From positions 1 through 64,000 of the forward strand of contig NZ_JAEHFV010000005.1 in assembly GCF_016522065.1 (NCBI RefSeq): a stretch of DNA of 64,000 nucleotides. The letters are read 5' to 3'. The DNA comes from Flavobacterium agrisoli (GTDB taxonomy: Bacteria > Bacteroidota > Bacteroidia > Flavobacteriales > Flavobacteriaceae). The number at the start of each line of letters is the position of its first letter. Position 1 is the first letter of the stretch. Of this stretch, positions 30,059 to 40,121 are shown in pieces. The position numbers and the translations under genes were made by a program. Below the pieces are notes generated by a model. It was not told the DNA's origin, ran no database searches, and saw nothing but the letters and a program-made list of their open reading frames with translations.

Positions 30059-33000
30059 CTAAATATTTCTAACTTTAACGTGGTAGAAAACGTTAGGTTT
30101 TGTTCCAACATGCTCCAATAAGTGGTACATTCTTTCACTTTCTGCTAATTGAGCCACATCACTTTCTTTATTGTTAACATCGCCAAATACCATCGCTCCA
30201 GAAGAACAAGCTGCCGAACAAGCGGTTTGGAATTCATCCGACTTAACAGTTCTACCTTCACGCTTAGCGGTTAAAATAGTCAATTGAGTCATTTGAATAC
30301 ACATTGAACATTTTTCCATAACACCACGAGAACGAACATTTACATCTGGATTCAATACCATCCTACCTAAATCGTCATTCATGTGATAATCAAACTCACT
30401 GTTTTTATTATACAAGAACCAGTTAAAACGACGAACTTTATAAGGACAGTTATTCGCACAATAACGCGTTCCAACACATCTGTTATAAGCCATGTGGTTT
30501 TGACCTTGGCGACCATGAGAGGTAGCAGCTACTGGGCAAACTGTTTCACAAGGTGCGTGATTACAATGTTGACACATTACAGGTTGGAAAGCAACTTGTG
30601 GATTATCAGCAGCATTTTCCATTTCATTAAAAGTAGATAAGGAACTAGACAATCCTGCAATGTTTTCTTTTCTTTCTACATCTTCTGCAAAGGTAGCATC
30701 AGCAGAATAATACCTGTCAATACGCAACCAGTGCATATCGCGACTTCTTCTTACTTCTGACTTACCAACTACTGGTACGTTATTTTCAGCGTGACAAGCA
30801 ATAACACATGCCCCACAACCTGTACAAGCATTTAAGTCAATAGACAAATTAAAGTGATGACCTGTCGAACGATCAAATGAATCCCATAAATCAACTGAGG
30901 TAGCCTCAACTTCTTTATGATCCAACGAAACCATCGGTTGTTCGTTCCAATGCTCTGCGTCTTTTGTATTGAATACTTCTAATGTAGTTTCTTTAATAAT
31001 ATCACCACGACCCATTAAGGTTTTTTGTCCCTGAACACAAGCAAATTCATGCTCTCCTCCAGCTGCCTCAACAACAACCGATTGAACATTATTAAAGTTT
31101 TTATATAAAGCGTAAGCATTAACACCTACCGCCATTTCTTCTTTAAGAGCCGCTTTACGCCCGTAACCAACCGCCATACCAACAGTACCAACTGCTTGAC
31201 CAGGCTGTACAATTACTGGAACATTTTCTAATTTTATACCATTTACAGTTACCGTAGCATAACTTCCGTTCAAACCACCATTGGCAACAATTTCGTTAGT
31301 TAAACCAATCTTTTTAGCATCTGCATTAGAAACAGTAACATAATTATCCCAAGAAACTCTTGTTAAAGGATCTGGAAATTCTTGCAACCAAGGATTATTA
31401 GCTTGCTGTCCATCTCCCATACCAGTTTTAGTATACAACACCAATTCCATGCCTGAAACTGGTTTAGAAGCAGCAACAGCGTTTGCAGCAGCAGTATAAT
31501 CAACAGCTCCAGCACTTAACGCAGTAGAACCCGCAACAAACAAGCCATCATGAAGCACTTTGTTCCAACTAGCAAGACCAATTACCGATGCAGCATTTGA
31601 TTTCACATAATCATAGTAAGAACCAGCAGTACCATTCAAAGACATTAAAACTTCTTCAAATTGCTTCGTATTGAAAATAGGACGTATAGTAGGTTGCATC
31701 AAACTATAAGTTCCTTTTGTAATTTCAACATCTCCCCAAGCTTCTAAATAATGAGGAACTGGAGCAGCAATAGTTGACAAAGAAGCCGTTTCGTCTTCTC
31801 TAATAGCAAAAGAAACAGAAGTTGTGACTTTTTTCAATCCAGAAACAAATGCTTCCGAATCAGCTAATGTATAAACAGGATTCACACCGTTCATTAACAA
31901 AGTATGCACACCACCCGCTTTCATATCAGCTAGCAATTGCGCTACTACAGCATTTGATCCTTTACGAATTTGTCTAGTACCCGCAGTAGAAAAAGCTTCA
32001 CTTGATAAAGCATTGTTAATTGCTAAAACCAACAATTGCGCATTTTTATCATCAAGACCAGAAACCAAAACACCTTTGGAACCAGCCGCTTTTAATTGTT
32101 GAGCCGCTTTAACCACTTCCGATTTAACAGCCGCATCTAATTTCACATCAACAGACGCACCAACAACTATATTATAAATTTGAACTAAAGCTTGTTTTTG
32201 AGCAAACGTAGTTAAAGAAATACGCTTGTCAGCAGCAGCTCCAGATAAAGTCATATTAGATTCAAATTGGAAATGACGAGACATTTTTCCATTTCTAGGA
32301 ATTCTTCCTTGAGCATATCCTGCATCGTATCCTCCTCCTTGCCAATCCCCAAGAAAATCAGCACCAACACTCACAATTAAAGAAGATTTTGAAAAATCAT
32401 AATCAACCAAAGCACGCTCACCGTAAACAGATTCAAAAGCATCTAATGCTTCAGAAGAAGAAACAGCATCATACGTTACATGCTTAAAATTTGGATTTTT
32501 ACTAGCAAAATCAGCAATTAATTTTGCAGTTGATGGACTAGCAATTGTCGAAGTCAACAAAACAACTTGTCCATTTTTTGTTTTAGCATCAGCCAAACTT
32601 GCTTTTATTTTAGCATCAACCTCAGACCAAGAAGCATCTTTACCCGAAATTTTAGGCTCTTTCAAGCGTAAACTATCATACAAAGACAAAACAGAAGCAT
32701 GAACCCTAGCATTAGCCGAAAAACGAGCTCCCTCAATGGTATTATTTTCAATTTTAATCGGACGCCCTTCTCTTGTTTTAACCAAGATATTAGCAAAATC
32801 AAAACCATCAAAAACAGTAGTAGCATAATAATCAGCTACTCCTGGTATAATTTGCTCCGGTTGAAGCACATAAGGAATTGATTTATTTACAGGCCCTTCG
32901 CAAGCTGCCAAAGTAACCGCAGCAGTACTAAAACCAACGTACTTTAAAAAGTCACGACGTGATGTTGAAGAAGAAGCCAAAGCTTCGTTACCCAAAAACT

Positions 33001-33109
33001 CATCCGTAGGAATTTCTTCAACAAATTCGTTATTTCTAAGCGCCTCAACAATAGAACTATTCTCGTCTAGCTCTTCAACACTTTTCCAGTATTTTTTGTT
33101 TGATGACAT
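30059..33109 (-). CDS. actB: Alternative complex III subunit ActB (molybdopterin-like domain fused to Fe-S protein)
   Basis: ActB is the large periplasmic electron-transfer subunit. The 1016 residues comprise an N-terminal twin-arginine signal (SRRDFLKYVG, Arg51-Arg52) followed by LAAC, a lipobox-like Cys near residue 70. A long domain resembling molybdopterin oxidoreductases follows but shows no obvious Mo or N-terminal Fe-S ligand set. The C-terminal ferredoxin-type domain (about 760-1010) has four cysteine clusters: CTGCGACVIACHAENN, CQHCNHAPCETVCPVAA, CVGTRYCANNCPYKVRRFNW and CSMCIQ...CSAACSSGAMVFGD. Ala/Ser/Val-rich low-complexity stretches fill parts of the middle. It lies 32 bases after actA. 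Confidence 0.95.
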   Translation of the reverse strand: MSSNKKYWKSVEELDENSSIVEALRNNEFVEEIPTDEFLGNEALASSSTSRRDFLKYVGFSTAAVTLAACEGPVNKSIPYVLQPEQIIPGVADYYATTVFDGFDFANILVKTREGRPIKIENNTIEGARFSANARVHASVLSLYDSLRLKEPKISGKDASWSEVDAKIKASLADAKTKNGQVVLLTSTIASPSTAKLIADFASKNPNFKHVTYDAVSSSEALDAFESVYGERALVDYDFSKSSLIVSVGADFLGDWQGGGYDAGYAQGRIPRNGKMSRHFQFESNMTLSGAAADKRISLTTFAQKQALVQIYNIVVGASVDVKLDAAVKSEVVKAAQQLKAAGSKGVLVSGLDDKNAQLLVLAINNALSSEAFSTAGTRQIRKGSNAVVAQLLADMKAGGVHTLLMNGVNPVYTLADSEAFVSGLKKVTTSVSFAIREDETASLSTIAAPVPHYLEAWGDVEITKGTYSLMQPTIRPIFNTKQFEEVLMSLNGTAGSYYDYVKSNAASVIGLASWNKVLHDGLFVAGSTALSAGAVDYTAAANAVAASKPVSGMELVLYTKTGMGDGQQANNPWLQEFPDPLTRVSWDNYVTVSNADAKKIGLTNEIVANGGLNGSYATVTVNGIKLENVPVIVQPGQAVGTVGMAVGYGRKAALKEEMAVGVNAYALYKNFNNVQSVVVEAAGGEHEFACVQGQKTLMGRGDIIKETTLEVFNTKDAEHWNEQPMVSLDHKEVEATSVDLWDSFDRSTGHHFNLSIDLNACTGCGACVIACHAENNVPVVGKSEVRRSRDMHWLRIDRYYSADATFAEDVERKENIAGLSSSLSTFNEMENAADNPQVAFQPVMCQHCNHAPCETVCPVAATSHGRQGQNHMAYNRCVGTRYCANNCPYKVRRFNWFLYNKNSEFDYHMNDDLGRMVLNPDVNVRSRGVMEKCSMCIQMTQLTILTAKREGRTVKSDEFQTACSAACSSGAMVFGDVNNKESDVAQLAESERMYHLLEHVGTKPNVFYHVKVRNI

Positions 33110-33141
33110 TGTATATATATATTAAAAACTTAATAATTCGA

Positions 33142-34464
33142 TTAATAGTGGCATTTACCACACTCCAAACCACCCATTTGCGCAGCGGTCAATTTTTCAA
33201 CACCGTATTTCTTAGAAAGCTCAGCATGTATTTTTTCATAATAAGCATTACCTTCCATTTTAACATCTGTTTTTCTATGACAATCAATACACCATCCCAT
33301 AGTTAATGGAGCAAATTGTTTTTGAATCTCAAACGTTTCAACTGGTCCGTGACATTTCTGACACTCAATACCAGCAACTGTTACGTGTTGTGAGTGATTA
33401 AAGTAAACAAAATCAGGTAAATTATGAATACGAACCCATTTAACTGGTTGCGTTTTTCCTGTATAGGATTGCGAATTTTTATCCCAACCTACCGCAGTAT
33501 ATAATTTTTGAATTTGCTCATCATAAAAAGCTTTACTGTATTCCGGAGTTGCAGTAGTCTCAGCAACTTCTGAAATGTTTTTATGACAGTTCATACAAAC
33601 ATTCAAAGAAGGAATACCTGAGTTCTTACTTACTCTTGCTGCAGAGTGACAATACTTACAGTTAATCTCGTTATCTCCTGCGTGAATTCTGTGTGAGAAA
33701 TGAATTGGCTGAATTGGCTCATAATTTTGATCAATACCCACTTGCATCAAAAATCCATAAACAAAATAACCACTAGCCAACAATAAAAAGATCGCACTAA
33801 CCAAAACCAAAAACTGATTTTTAACAAACGCCTTCCATATTGGCAACTTAGCTTCTTTAGCAGCAACCTCAATCCCATTAGCACTTGCTACTTTACGCAA
33901 CACATTGTTAACTAGAAACAACATTACCACCAACATCACCATAACCAAAGCCAAAGCTCCCAAAATTACAGTATTTGAAATACCTGAATCTTGTGAAGCA
34001 CCTGCTACCGCAACCTGACCACCAGGCGCTGCCGCCGGCTCCGCTTTCGGCTCAGAAGTATAAGCTATGATATTATCAATATCCCCAGTTGACAACTGAG
34101 GAAAATGAGTCATCGGAACTTTATTATATTCTTCAAAAATCTTAACTGCAGCAGCATCACCTGAAGCAATTAATTCAGAACTATTATGAACCCACTTGTA
34201 CAACCAAGCCGCATCATGCCTTTCTATAACACCACGTAAAGCAGGTCCTGTAGATTTAGCATCCAACTTATGACAAGCTGCACAATTAGCATTAAAAAGT
34301 TCTTTACCCTTAGCTGCATCACCACCGCTTTGAGCCGCAGGAGCCTCTTCTGCCGCAGGCGCAGCAGCTTCTTGAGCAATTGAAGTCAACGAAAAAACTA
34401 CCGTCAAAGACAAACTAAACAGTAATTTTCTTAAAATCGAATTATGGTTACCCACCTTTTTCAT
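33142..34464 (-). CDS. actA: Alternative complex III subunit ActA with an extra N-terminal cytochrome c domain
   Basis: ActA is the multi-heme cytochrome c subunit. The ATG at 34464 gives 440 residues; a TTG three codons earlier was not preferred. It has a signal peptide (LLFSLSLTVVFSLTSIAQ), an Ala/Glu-rich linker and then a mono-heme domain (NANCAACHKLDAKSTGPALR near 60; candidate axial Met in KVPMTHFP). A second linker and two membrane helices follow (VILGALALVMVMLVVMLFLV; LVLVSAIFLLLASGYFVYGF). The pentaheme part has CKYCH (about 268), CMNCH, CQKCH, CIDCH and CGKCH (about 436), for a total of six CXXCH. It is the first gene of the respiratory cluster, behind a well-formed promoter. Confidence 0.95.
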   Translation of the reverse strand: MKKVGNHNSILRKLLFSLSLTVVFSLTSIAQEAAAPAAEEAPAAQSGGDAAKGKELFNANCAACHKLDAKSTGPALRGVIERHDAAWLYKWVHNSSELIASGDAAAVKIFEEYNKVPMTHFPQLSTGDIDNIIAYTSEPKAEPAAAPGGQVAVAGASQDSGISNTVILGALALVMVMLVVMLFLVNNVLRKVASANGIEVAAKEAKLPIWKAFVKNQFLVLVSAIFLLLASGYFVYGFLMQVGIDQNYEPIQPIHFSHRIHAGDNEINCKYCHSAARVSKNSGIPSLNVCMNCHKNISEVAETTATPEYSKAFYDEQIQKLYTAVGWDKNSQSYTGKTQPVKWVRIHNLPDFVYFNHSQHVTVAGIECQKCHGPVETFEIQKQFAPLTMGWCIDCHRKTDVKMEGNAYYEKIHAELSKKYGVEKLTAAQMGGLECGKCHY

Positions 34465-34557
34465 ATAGTACAATAATTATCTACTAATTTTAGCGTTATT
34501 TTTAATATATTTCGTTCAAGACAAAGCACAAAACAACACCCTCTTTTAAAACTTGCA

Positions 34558-34587
34558 CAAAAATACAATTTAAGAACTATTCTCAAA
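34558..34587 (-). promoter_or_regulatory. Promoter of the act-cta cluster
   Basis: On the minus strand TTTG (34587-34584) and TATTTTTG (34565-34558) are separated by 18 bases. This matches the Bacteroidota housekeeping consensus TTTG, about 19 bases, TAnnTTTG. It predicts a transcript start near 34553 and a leader of about 89 bases before actA. Confidence 0.7.
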
Positions 34588-34664
34588 ACCTTAAAATAGT
34601 CTTAAATATCAATTTATATCAATTCTAAATAAATTCACAACACCTACTTACATTACATAAATAG

Positions 34665-34672
34665 TACATTTG
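34665..34672 (+). promoter_or_regulatory. -7 box before the SPOR protein gene
   Basis: TACATTTG fits TAnnTTTG and lies 18 bases before the ATG at 34691. No TTTG is found 17-20 bases upstream, so the -33 box is weak or absent. The region 34474-34690 is shared by two divergent promoters. Confidence 0.5.
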
Positions 34673-34690
34673 TATAAAAAACGACACGTT

Positions 34691-35083
34691 ATGAGAAATT
34701 TAAGTCCTACCAGTAAAACATTTTTAACTATCGGTCTAAGTATTTTTACCTACATGATGCAGGCACAAGAAAAAAACACCACTCTCCAACAAGATCCTAA
34801 ATTTGAACAAATATTAACAGAAAAACGTAAATTAAATACCACAAACACGAACAACAACAGCTATTGGATTCAAATTTATAGTGGTAAGAGCGAGGAGGCA
34901 AAAAAGGCTCTAAACGACTTCAAAACCGAATTTAGCAACATCGATGCTACCATCGTCTTTAACACACCTAATTACAAAGTTTTAGTGGGGAATTTCGAAA
35001 ACAGAATTGAAGGCGAAAAGAATTTAATCGATATCAAAAAAAGATTCGGAAACGTTTTTTTGATCAAACCACAAGGAATTTAA
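34691..35083 (+). CDS. Small secreted SPOR-domain protein
   Basis: The 130-residue protein has a signal peptide (NLSPTSKTFLTIGLSIFTYM, then MQAQ) and a linker, followed by a C-terminal SPOR-like domain (SYWIQIYSGKSEEAKKALND, YKVLVGNFENRIEGEKNL, FGNVFLIKPQGI). SPOR domains bind denuded glycan strands of peptidoglycan at the septum, so a periplasmic, wall-associated place is likely. The ATG at 34691 fits the -7 box better than a TTG at 34670, which lies inside that box. It stands alone, divergent from actA and convergent with infB. Confidence 0.8.
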   Translation: MRNLSPTSKTFLTIGLSIFTYMMQAQEKNTTLQQDPKFEQILTEKRKLNTTNTNNNSYWIQIYSGKSEEAKKALNDFKTEFSNIDATIVFNTPNYKVLVGNFENRIEGEKNLIDIKKRFGNVFLIKPQGI

Positions 35084-35122
35084 TTTCGCAAAAAAAAGTT
35101 AAAAAAAGAAACAATTTCAAAC

Positions 35123-35153
35123 AAAAAAAATCCCGATTGCTCGGGATTTTTTT
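35123..35153. terminator. Bidirectional terminator between the SPOR gene and infB
   Basis: TCCCGA (35131-35136), loop TTGC, TCGGGA (35141-35146), extended by AA/TT pairs, with eight A on the left and seven T on the right. It can end transcripts from both convergent genes. Confidence 0.88.
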
Positions 35154-35181
35154 ATCTACATTCAATTAAAATAGATCTATA

Positions 35182-38025
35182 TTATTTCAATTTTTTCTTG
35201 ATAGCAACTTCGTGATACGATTCGATAACATCACGTTCTTCAATATCGTTGTATCCTTTAATTTGAATACCACAATCATATCCTTTAGAAACTTCTTTTA
35301 CATCGTCTTTAAAACGCTTTAAAGCAACCAATTCTCCTTCGTGAACCACTACTCCATCACGAATAATTCTAATCTTACCGTTTCTAGTAATTTTACCATC
35401 CGTAACCATACATCCTGCAATAGTTCCTACTTTAGAGATTTTAAACAACTCTCTAATCTCAGCAGTACCTAATACCTCTTCTTTCATCTCTGGAGCCAAC
35501 ATTCCTTCCATCGCATCTTTCAAGTCATCGATAGCAGCATAAATAATAGAATAATAACGGATATCGATTTCTTCCTTATCTGCCAATTGTCTAGCATTTC
35601 CTGCAGGACGAACGTTAAATCCGATAATAATAGCATCTGAAGCCGAAGCCAACATTACATCGGTCTCGGTAATCGCTCCAACTCCTTTATGAATGATATT
35701 GATTTGAATTTCTTCTGTCGACAATTTAGAGAACGAATCTGATAAGGCTTCAACAGAACCATCCACGTCTCCTTTAAGAATCACATTTAATTCTTTAAAT
35801 TGACCCAAAGCAATACGACGTCCAATTTCATCAAGTGTAATATGACGTTGTGTTCGTACCGACTGCTCACGCATCAATTGAGAACGTTTAGAAGCAATTT
35901 GCTTGGCTTCTTTTTCATCATCAAACACATTAAATTTATCTCCAGCCGTTGCCGCTCCATCCAATCCCAATACAGACACTGGTGTTGAAGGACCCGCCTC
36001 TTTTAACACATTACCTCTTTCATCATGCATGGCTTTAATTTTACCATGATGTTTACCAGCCAACATATAATCGCCAATTTTCAAAGTACCATGTTGGACC
36101 ATAATAGTCGAAACATATCCTTTTCCTTTATCCAAATAAGCCTCAACAACAGCTCCTTGTGCTAATTTGTTCGGATTGGATTTTAAATCTAAAATTTCTG
36201 CTTCTAATAATACTTTTTCTAAAAGATCTTTTACACCAAGACCTGTTTTGGCCGAAATATCATGCGATTGGATTTTACCACCCCATTCTTCAACCAATAA
36301 ATTCATACCAGCTAATCTTTCTTTAATTTTCTCAGGATTAGCATTTGGCTTATCTACTTTATTAATAGCAAAAATAATAGGAACACCCGCTGCTTGAGCA
36401 TGACTAATAGCTTCTTTTGTTTGAGGCATGATGTCATCATCAGCCGCAATTACAATAATAACAATATCCGTCAATTGCGCTCCACGTGCACGCATAGCCG
36501 TAAAAGCTTCGTGACCTGGCGTATCCAAAAAAGCTATTTTTTGACCGTTTTCAAGCGTTACCCCATAAGCACCGATATGCTGTGTAATTCCTCCTGACTC
36601 GCCCGCAATAACATTTTCTTTACGAATATAATCCAATAAAGAGGTTTTTCCGTGGTCAACGTGTCCCATAACTGTAACAATTGGTGCACGCAATTGAAGA
36701 TCTTCTTCTTTATCCTCAACCACCTCAATGGCTTCTTCAATATCAACCGTAATGAATTCCACATCATAACCAAATTCATCCGCTACAATCGTTAAGGTCT
36801 CCGCATCCAAACGTTGATTTTGGGTAACCATGATTCCAAGAGACATACACGTTCCAATCACTTTCGTAATAGGCACATCCATCATGATCGCAATCTCCCC
36901 TACCGTTACGAATTCAGTAACTTTAATAGTCTTACTACCTTCTTCTAATGCTCTTTGTTCATCATCCGATTTCTGACGATGTGTTTCACGTTTATCACGT
37001 CTATATTTGGCCGCTTTAGATTTACCACCTTTACCTTGTAGTTTTTCTAAAGTTTCACGAATTTGATTTTTAACTTCCTCTTCTGTAGGCTCTACTTTGG
37101 CCACAATAGCAGGACGATTTCCTTTTACAAAACCAGGACGTTGCCCTTTATTATGTGCGCCTCCAGCATTAGGAACCACTTTATTAGGATTTGGAGTTCC
37201 GGGAGGTCGTTGCGGACCACCTGCACCTGGAGCACCTGGTTTAGTTGGAATCCTTTTTCTTTTATTTTTATTTACATTATTACCAGCTCCTGGAGTACCT
37301 GGTTTATTGGCTGTATTTTTTGGATCTTCTTTTTTCTTTTTCGGTTTATTAAATTGCGACAAATCGATAGTTTGTCCAGTCAACTTAGTACCTGAAAGTT
37401 TTTGATATTGCGTCGTAATGGTTTCCTCAACTGGCGTTCCATCTGAATTAACGCTGTCTATTTTTTCAACTTTAATTGCATTTCCAGACTCTTTTTCTTT
37501 TTTCACCGGAGTTTCTTCGGAAGGTTTTTCCGTTTCTACTTTTGGTGTTAATGGTTTGGATTCTGTTTTGGCAACTGGAGCAACAAAGGATTCTTTAGCT
37601 TCTTCTTTTTTAGAATGATGATCTTCTGATGGAGTATTGGAAACAATTGCTGGTTTTTTAAGATTTAAATCGATTTTACCTACCTGAACAGGTCCCGAAA
37701 CAACAGCTTTTGCTTTGATAATTTCTTGCTGTCTCAAACGCTCTTCATCTTGCTTGCGCTTTTCTTCGATTTCTTTTTCGCGCTCTAAACGCAACGCTTC
37801 TTTTTCTTTTCTTTTTTCTTCTCCAACCTCTTTAGAGGCCTCTTTATTCCCTTTATCGCCCGCAAATTGATTTTGGAGAATATTAAATTCTTGATTAGAA
37901 ATTTTTGCATTTGGATTAGCATCAATTGCAATGCCCTTATCTTTTAGATAATCTACTGCTCTTTCTAATGAAATATTTAATTCCCTTAAAACCTTGTTAA
38001 TTCGTATTACTCTCTCTTCAGACAT
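35182..38025 (-). CDS. infB: Translation initiation factor IF-2
   Basis: IF-2 is the GTPase that places fMet-tRNA on the 30S subunit and promotes subunit joining. The 947-residue protein has an N-terminal IF2_N module ([20 protein letters not shown]), then a charged Lys/Glu and Pro/Gly/Asn-rich linker (about 60-340) with low-complexity [19 protein letters not shown]. The G domain (about 450-620) has [23 protein letters not shown] and SAKTGLG. Domains II-IV follow, ending [20 protein letters not shown]. It is the last gene of rimP-nusA-infB, 51 bases after nusA. Confidence 0.98.
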   Translation of the reverse strand: MSEERVIRINKVLRELNISLERAVDYLKDKGIAIDANPNAKISNQEFNILQNQFAGDKGNKEASKEVGEEKRKEKEALRLEREKEIEEKRKQDEERLRQQEIIKAKAVVSGPVQVGKIDLNLKKPAIVSNTPSEDHHSKKEEAKESFVAPVAKTESKPLTPKVETEKPSEETPVKKEKESGNAIKVEKIDSVNSDGTPVEETITTQYQKLSGTKLTGQTIDLSQFNKPKKKKEDPKNTANKPGTPGAGNNVNKNKRKRIPTKPGAPGAGGPQRPPGTPNPNKVVPNAGGAHNKGQRPGFVKGNRPAIVAKVEPTEEEVKNQIRETLEKLQGKGGKSKAAKYRRDKRETHRQKSDDEQRALEEGSKTIKVTEFVTVGEIAIMMDVPITKVIGTCMSLGIMVTQNQRLDAETLTIVADEFGYDVEFITVDIEEAIEVVEDKEEDLQLRAPIVTVMGHVDHGKTSLLDYIRKENVIAGESGGITQHIGAYGVTLENGQKIAFLDTPGHEAFTAMRARGAQLTDIVIIVIAADDDIMPQTKEAISHAQAAGVPIIFAINKVDKPNANPEKIKERLAGMNLLVEEWGGKIQSHDISAKTGLGVKDLLEKVLLEAEILDLKSNPNKLAQGAVVEAYLDKGKGYVSTIMVQHGTLKIGDYMLAGKHHGKIKAMHDERGNVLKEAGPSTPVSVLGLDGAATAGDKFNVFDDEKEAKQIASKRSQLMREQSVRTQRHITLDEIGRRIALGQFKELNVILKGDVDGSVEALSDSFSKLSTEEIQINIIHKGVGAITETDVMLASASDAIIIGFNVRPAGNARQLADKEEIDIRYYSIIYAAIDDLKDAMEGMLAPEMKEEVLGTAEIRELFKISKVGTIAGCMVTDGKITRNGKIRIIRDGVVVHEGELVALKRFKDDVKEVSKGYDCGIQIKGYNDIEERDVIESYHEVAIKKKLK

Positions 38026-38076
38026 AAAATCTTTTTATTATTAGCTAATTTTGTTGTGTTCTATGAATTCAATAGT

Positions 38077-39330
38077 TTAGCTATCAAACTCTTCTTTTAG
38101 TATACGCATCACATCTAAAATAGTTTCCTCCTCCAAATCGGTACGTCTTACTAAATCATCTACATCATGTTTTAAGATACTCTTAGCAGTATCCAAACCT
38201 ATTTTTGCAAATTCATCTATAATCCATTCTTCAATTTCATCCGAGAATTCTGTCAATTCAACATCATCTTCATCAGAAGTTGTACCCGCTATATCACCTT
38301 CTCTAATCACATCGAGTTCATAACCTGTTAACAAACCTGCTAATTTAATATTATGTCCTCCGCGACCAATTGCTTTTGAAACTTCTTCCAATTTCAAAAA
38401 GACTTCAGCTCTTTTTGCTTCTTCATTTATTTTAATAGAAGAAACTTTAGCGGGGCTAAGCGCTCTCGTTATATACAATTGGATATTACTCGTGTAATTA
38501 ATAACGTCAATATTTTCGTTACCCAATTCCCTAACAATTCCATGAATACGCGATCCTTTCATTCCCACACAAGCACCTACCGGATCAATACGATCATCGT
38601 AAGAATCAACAGCTACTTTTGCTTTTTCACCTGGAATACGCACTACATTTTTCACATTAATCAAACCATCAAAAACCTCTGGAATCTCTTGTTCAAATAA
38701 TTTCTCCAAAAACTTCTCCGAAGTTCTAGACATAATAATCTGAGGCTTATTCCCTTTTAATTCTACACTTTCGATAATCCCTCGTACGTTATCTCCTTTT
38801 CGGAAGAAATCTGATGGAATTTGTTTTTCTTTTGGCAACACAATCTCGTTTCCTTCATCATCAACCAAAATCACAACTCTCGGTCGCACATGATGCACTT
38901 CGGCTGTGTAGATATCTCCAATTAAATCTTTAAATTGTTTATATAAATTGGTATTATCGTGCTCGTGAATTTTAGAAATTAAGTTTTGACGCAAAGCCAA
39001 AATAGCTCTTCTTCCCAAATCAATTAATTTAACCTCTTCCGAAACCTCTTCTCCAATTTCAAAATCAGCTTCAATTTTTCGAGCTTCTGTTAGCGTAATC
39101 TCCTCATTCTCGAAATCCAAATCTTCATCAGCAACAATAACACGTCTTCTCCAAATTTCCATATCCCCTTTATCAGGGTTTATAATAATATCAAAATTAT
39201 CATCTGAACCGTATTTTTTCTTTAATGCATTTCTAAATACATCTTCTAAGATTGCCATAAGCGTTACACGATCAATAAGTTTATCATCTTTAAACTCTGA
39301 AAATGAATCGATTAATGCTAAATTTTCCAT
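38077..39330 (-). CDS. nusA: Transcription termination/antitermination factor NusA
   Basis: NusA binds RNA polymerase and nascent RNA and modulates pausing, termination and antitermination. The 417-residue protein has the N-terminal polymerase-binding domain (SFSEFKDDKLIDRVTLMAIL), an S1 domain (about 130-200) and two KH domains (GACVGMKGSRIHGIVREL; IGRGGHNIKLAGLLTG). It has a short acidic C-terminus and lacks the two acidic repeats of the E. coli protein, as is usual outside Proteobacteria. It starts 14 bases after rimP. Confidence 0.97.
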   Translation of the reverse strand: MENLALIDSFSEFKDDKLIDRVTLMAILEDVFRNALKKKYGSDDNFDIIINPDKGDMEIWRRRVIVADEDLDFENEEITLTEARKIEADFEIGEEVSEEVKLIDLGRRAILALRQNLISKIHEHDNTNLYKQFKDLIGDIYTAEVHHVRPRVVILVDDEGNEIVLPKEKQIPSDFFRKGDNVRGIIESVELKGNKPQIIMSRTSEKFLEKLFEQEIPEVFDGLINVKNVVRIPGEKAKVAVDSYDDRIDPVGACVGMKGSRIHGIVRELGNENIDVINYTSNIQLYITRALSPAKVSSIKINEEAKRAEVFLKLEEVSKAIGRGGHNIKLAGLLTGYELDVIREGDIAGTTSDEDDVELTEFSDEIEEWIIDEFAKIGLDTAKSILKHDVDDLVRRTDLEEETILDVMRILKEEFDS

Positions 39331-39344
39331 GCGAATTCTATTAA

Positions 39345-39809
39345 TTAAAATGTTACTGTAACAATAGCCTCCTTAATATCTACATAAGGGATCTTTTGTT
39401 CTTTTACAACTGTTTCTTTTCCTTTTCCAACTTTTTTTGGCTCTCTTGCTTCCCAAGACAAAATTATAAAATCTTCATTAGCCTCAACTAATTCAGCTTC
39501 AATTTTTTCAGTTTGAGTAGTTACAATTAAAGTTCTGCCAACATTTTTTTTATATTGGCGAATCATTTGAAGCGGAGAACCCACACCAACCGAAGCCACC
39601 TCTAATGAAAAATCCTGTGCTTCTCTATCCAAATTAGATTCGATAGCGCGACTTACATCAATGCAATCTTGCAAAGTAACACCGGTATCACCATCTAAAT
39701 CAACCAACACTTTAAAAGCGTCTGTAACTTTCAAATCGACCAAAAAAATACTAGGCTTTTCTAAAAGCGCTTCGTCTATAAGTCCTTTTACTGTTTCTTT
39801 GAATGTCAT
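39345..39809 (-). CDS. rimP: Ribosome maturation factor RimP
   Basis: RimP assists 30S subunit assembly. The 154 residues carry the family core ([40 protein letters not shown]). It is the first gene of the conserved rimP-nusA-infB operon. The ATG lies 9 bases after a GC-rich hairpin with a T tract. Confidence 0.95.
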   Translation of the reverse strand: MTFKETVKGLIDEALLEKPSIFLVDLKVTDAFKVLVDLDGDTGVTLQDCIDVSRAIESNLDREAQDFSLEVASVGVGSPLQMIRQYKKNVGRTLIVTTQTEKIEAELVEANEDFIILSWEAREPKKVGKGKETVVKEQKIPYVDIKEAIVTVTF

Positions 39810-39817
39810 ATTTTTAT

Positions 39818-39843
39818 AAAAAGAGGGGACTTAAAGCCCCCTC
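39818..39843 (-). promoter_or_regulatory. Terminator-like hairpin in the rimP leader (possible attenuator)
   Basis: On the minus strand GAGGGGG (39843-39837), loop CTTTAAG, TCCCCTC (39829-39823; one G-U pair), then five T (39822-39818). The rimP ATG starts at 39809. This has the form of an intrinsic terminator inside the leader of the operon that includes the terminator-reading factor NusA. It could alternatively be a second terminator for tRNA-Gln. Confidence 0.6.
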
Positions 39844-39871
39844 ATTATTTAGTTTTTAATAAATAATTGTG

Positions 39872-39879
39872 CAAATATA
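39872..39879 (-). promoter_or_regulatory. -7 box for rimP-nusA-infB
   Basis: On the minus strand TATATTTG matches TAnnTTTG. It predicts a start near 39867 and a leader of about 58 bases containing the hairpin at 39818-39843. The nearest TTTG upstream is only 12 bases away, so the -33 box is uncertain. Confidence 0.45.
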
Positions 39880-40000
39880 GTTATTTTATCTCAAAAAAAC
39901 ACATTCTAAGACTTTTAAACCGATCCACAACCTTACCTCTTATAAATAAAACCCATAAAAGAGCCGATTCACACCCACTATTCCAAAACAATAGAATACA

Positions 40001-40027
40001 AAAAAACCTCTCAAATGAGAGGCTTTT
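40001..40027 (-). terminator. Terminator of tRNA-Gln
   Basis: CCTCTC (40007-40012), loop AAAT, GAGAGG (40017-40022), with six A on the left, which is the T tract on the minus strand. It starts 8 bases past the tRNA 3' end. A T tract on the other side makes it potentially bidirectional. Confidence 0.88.
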
Positions 40028-40029
40028 TG

Positions 40030-40100
40030 TTGGCCTACTAGGACTCGAACCTAGAAAGACGGCACCAAAAACCGTAGTGTTACCATTACACCATAGGCCA
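40030..40100 (-). tRNA. tRNA-Gln (anticodon TTG)
   Basis: The minus strand folds as a cloverleaf. The acceptor stem is TGGCCTA/TAGGCCA and the D arm is GTG-TAATGGTAA-CAC. The anticodon arm is ACGGT-TTTTGGT-GCCGT with TTG at positions 34-36, the variable loop CTTT, and the T arm CTAGG-TTCGAGT-CCTAG. CCA is not encoded. It is a single gene flanked by its own promoter and terminator. Confidence 0.96.
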
Positions 40101-40121
40101 GTATCAGCGGTTAAGCGAGTG

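Noticed and set aside
36558..37405. Overlapping reading frames inside infB, some over 100 codons on the opposite strand.
   Set aside because: They lie within the Pro/Gly/Lys-rich linker and G domain of IF-2, are compositionally biased and have no domain or start signal.
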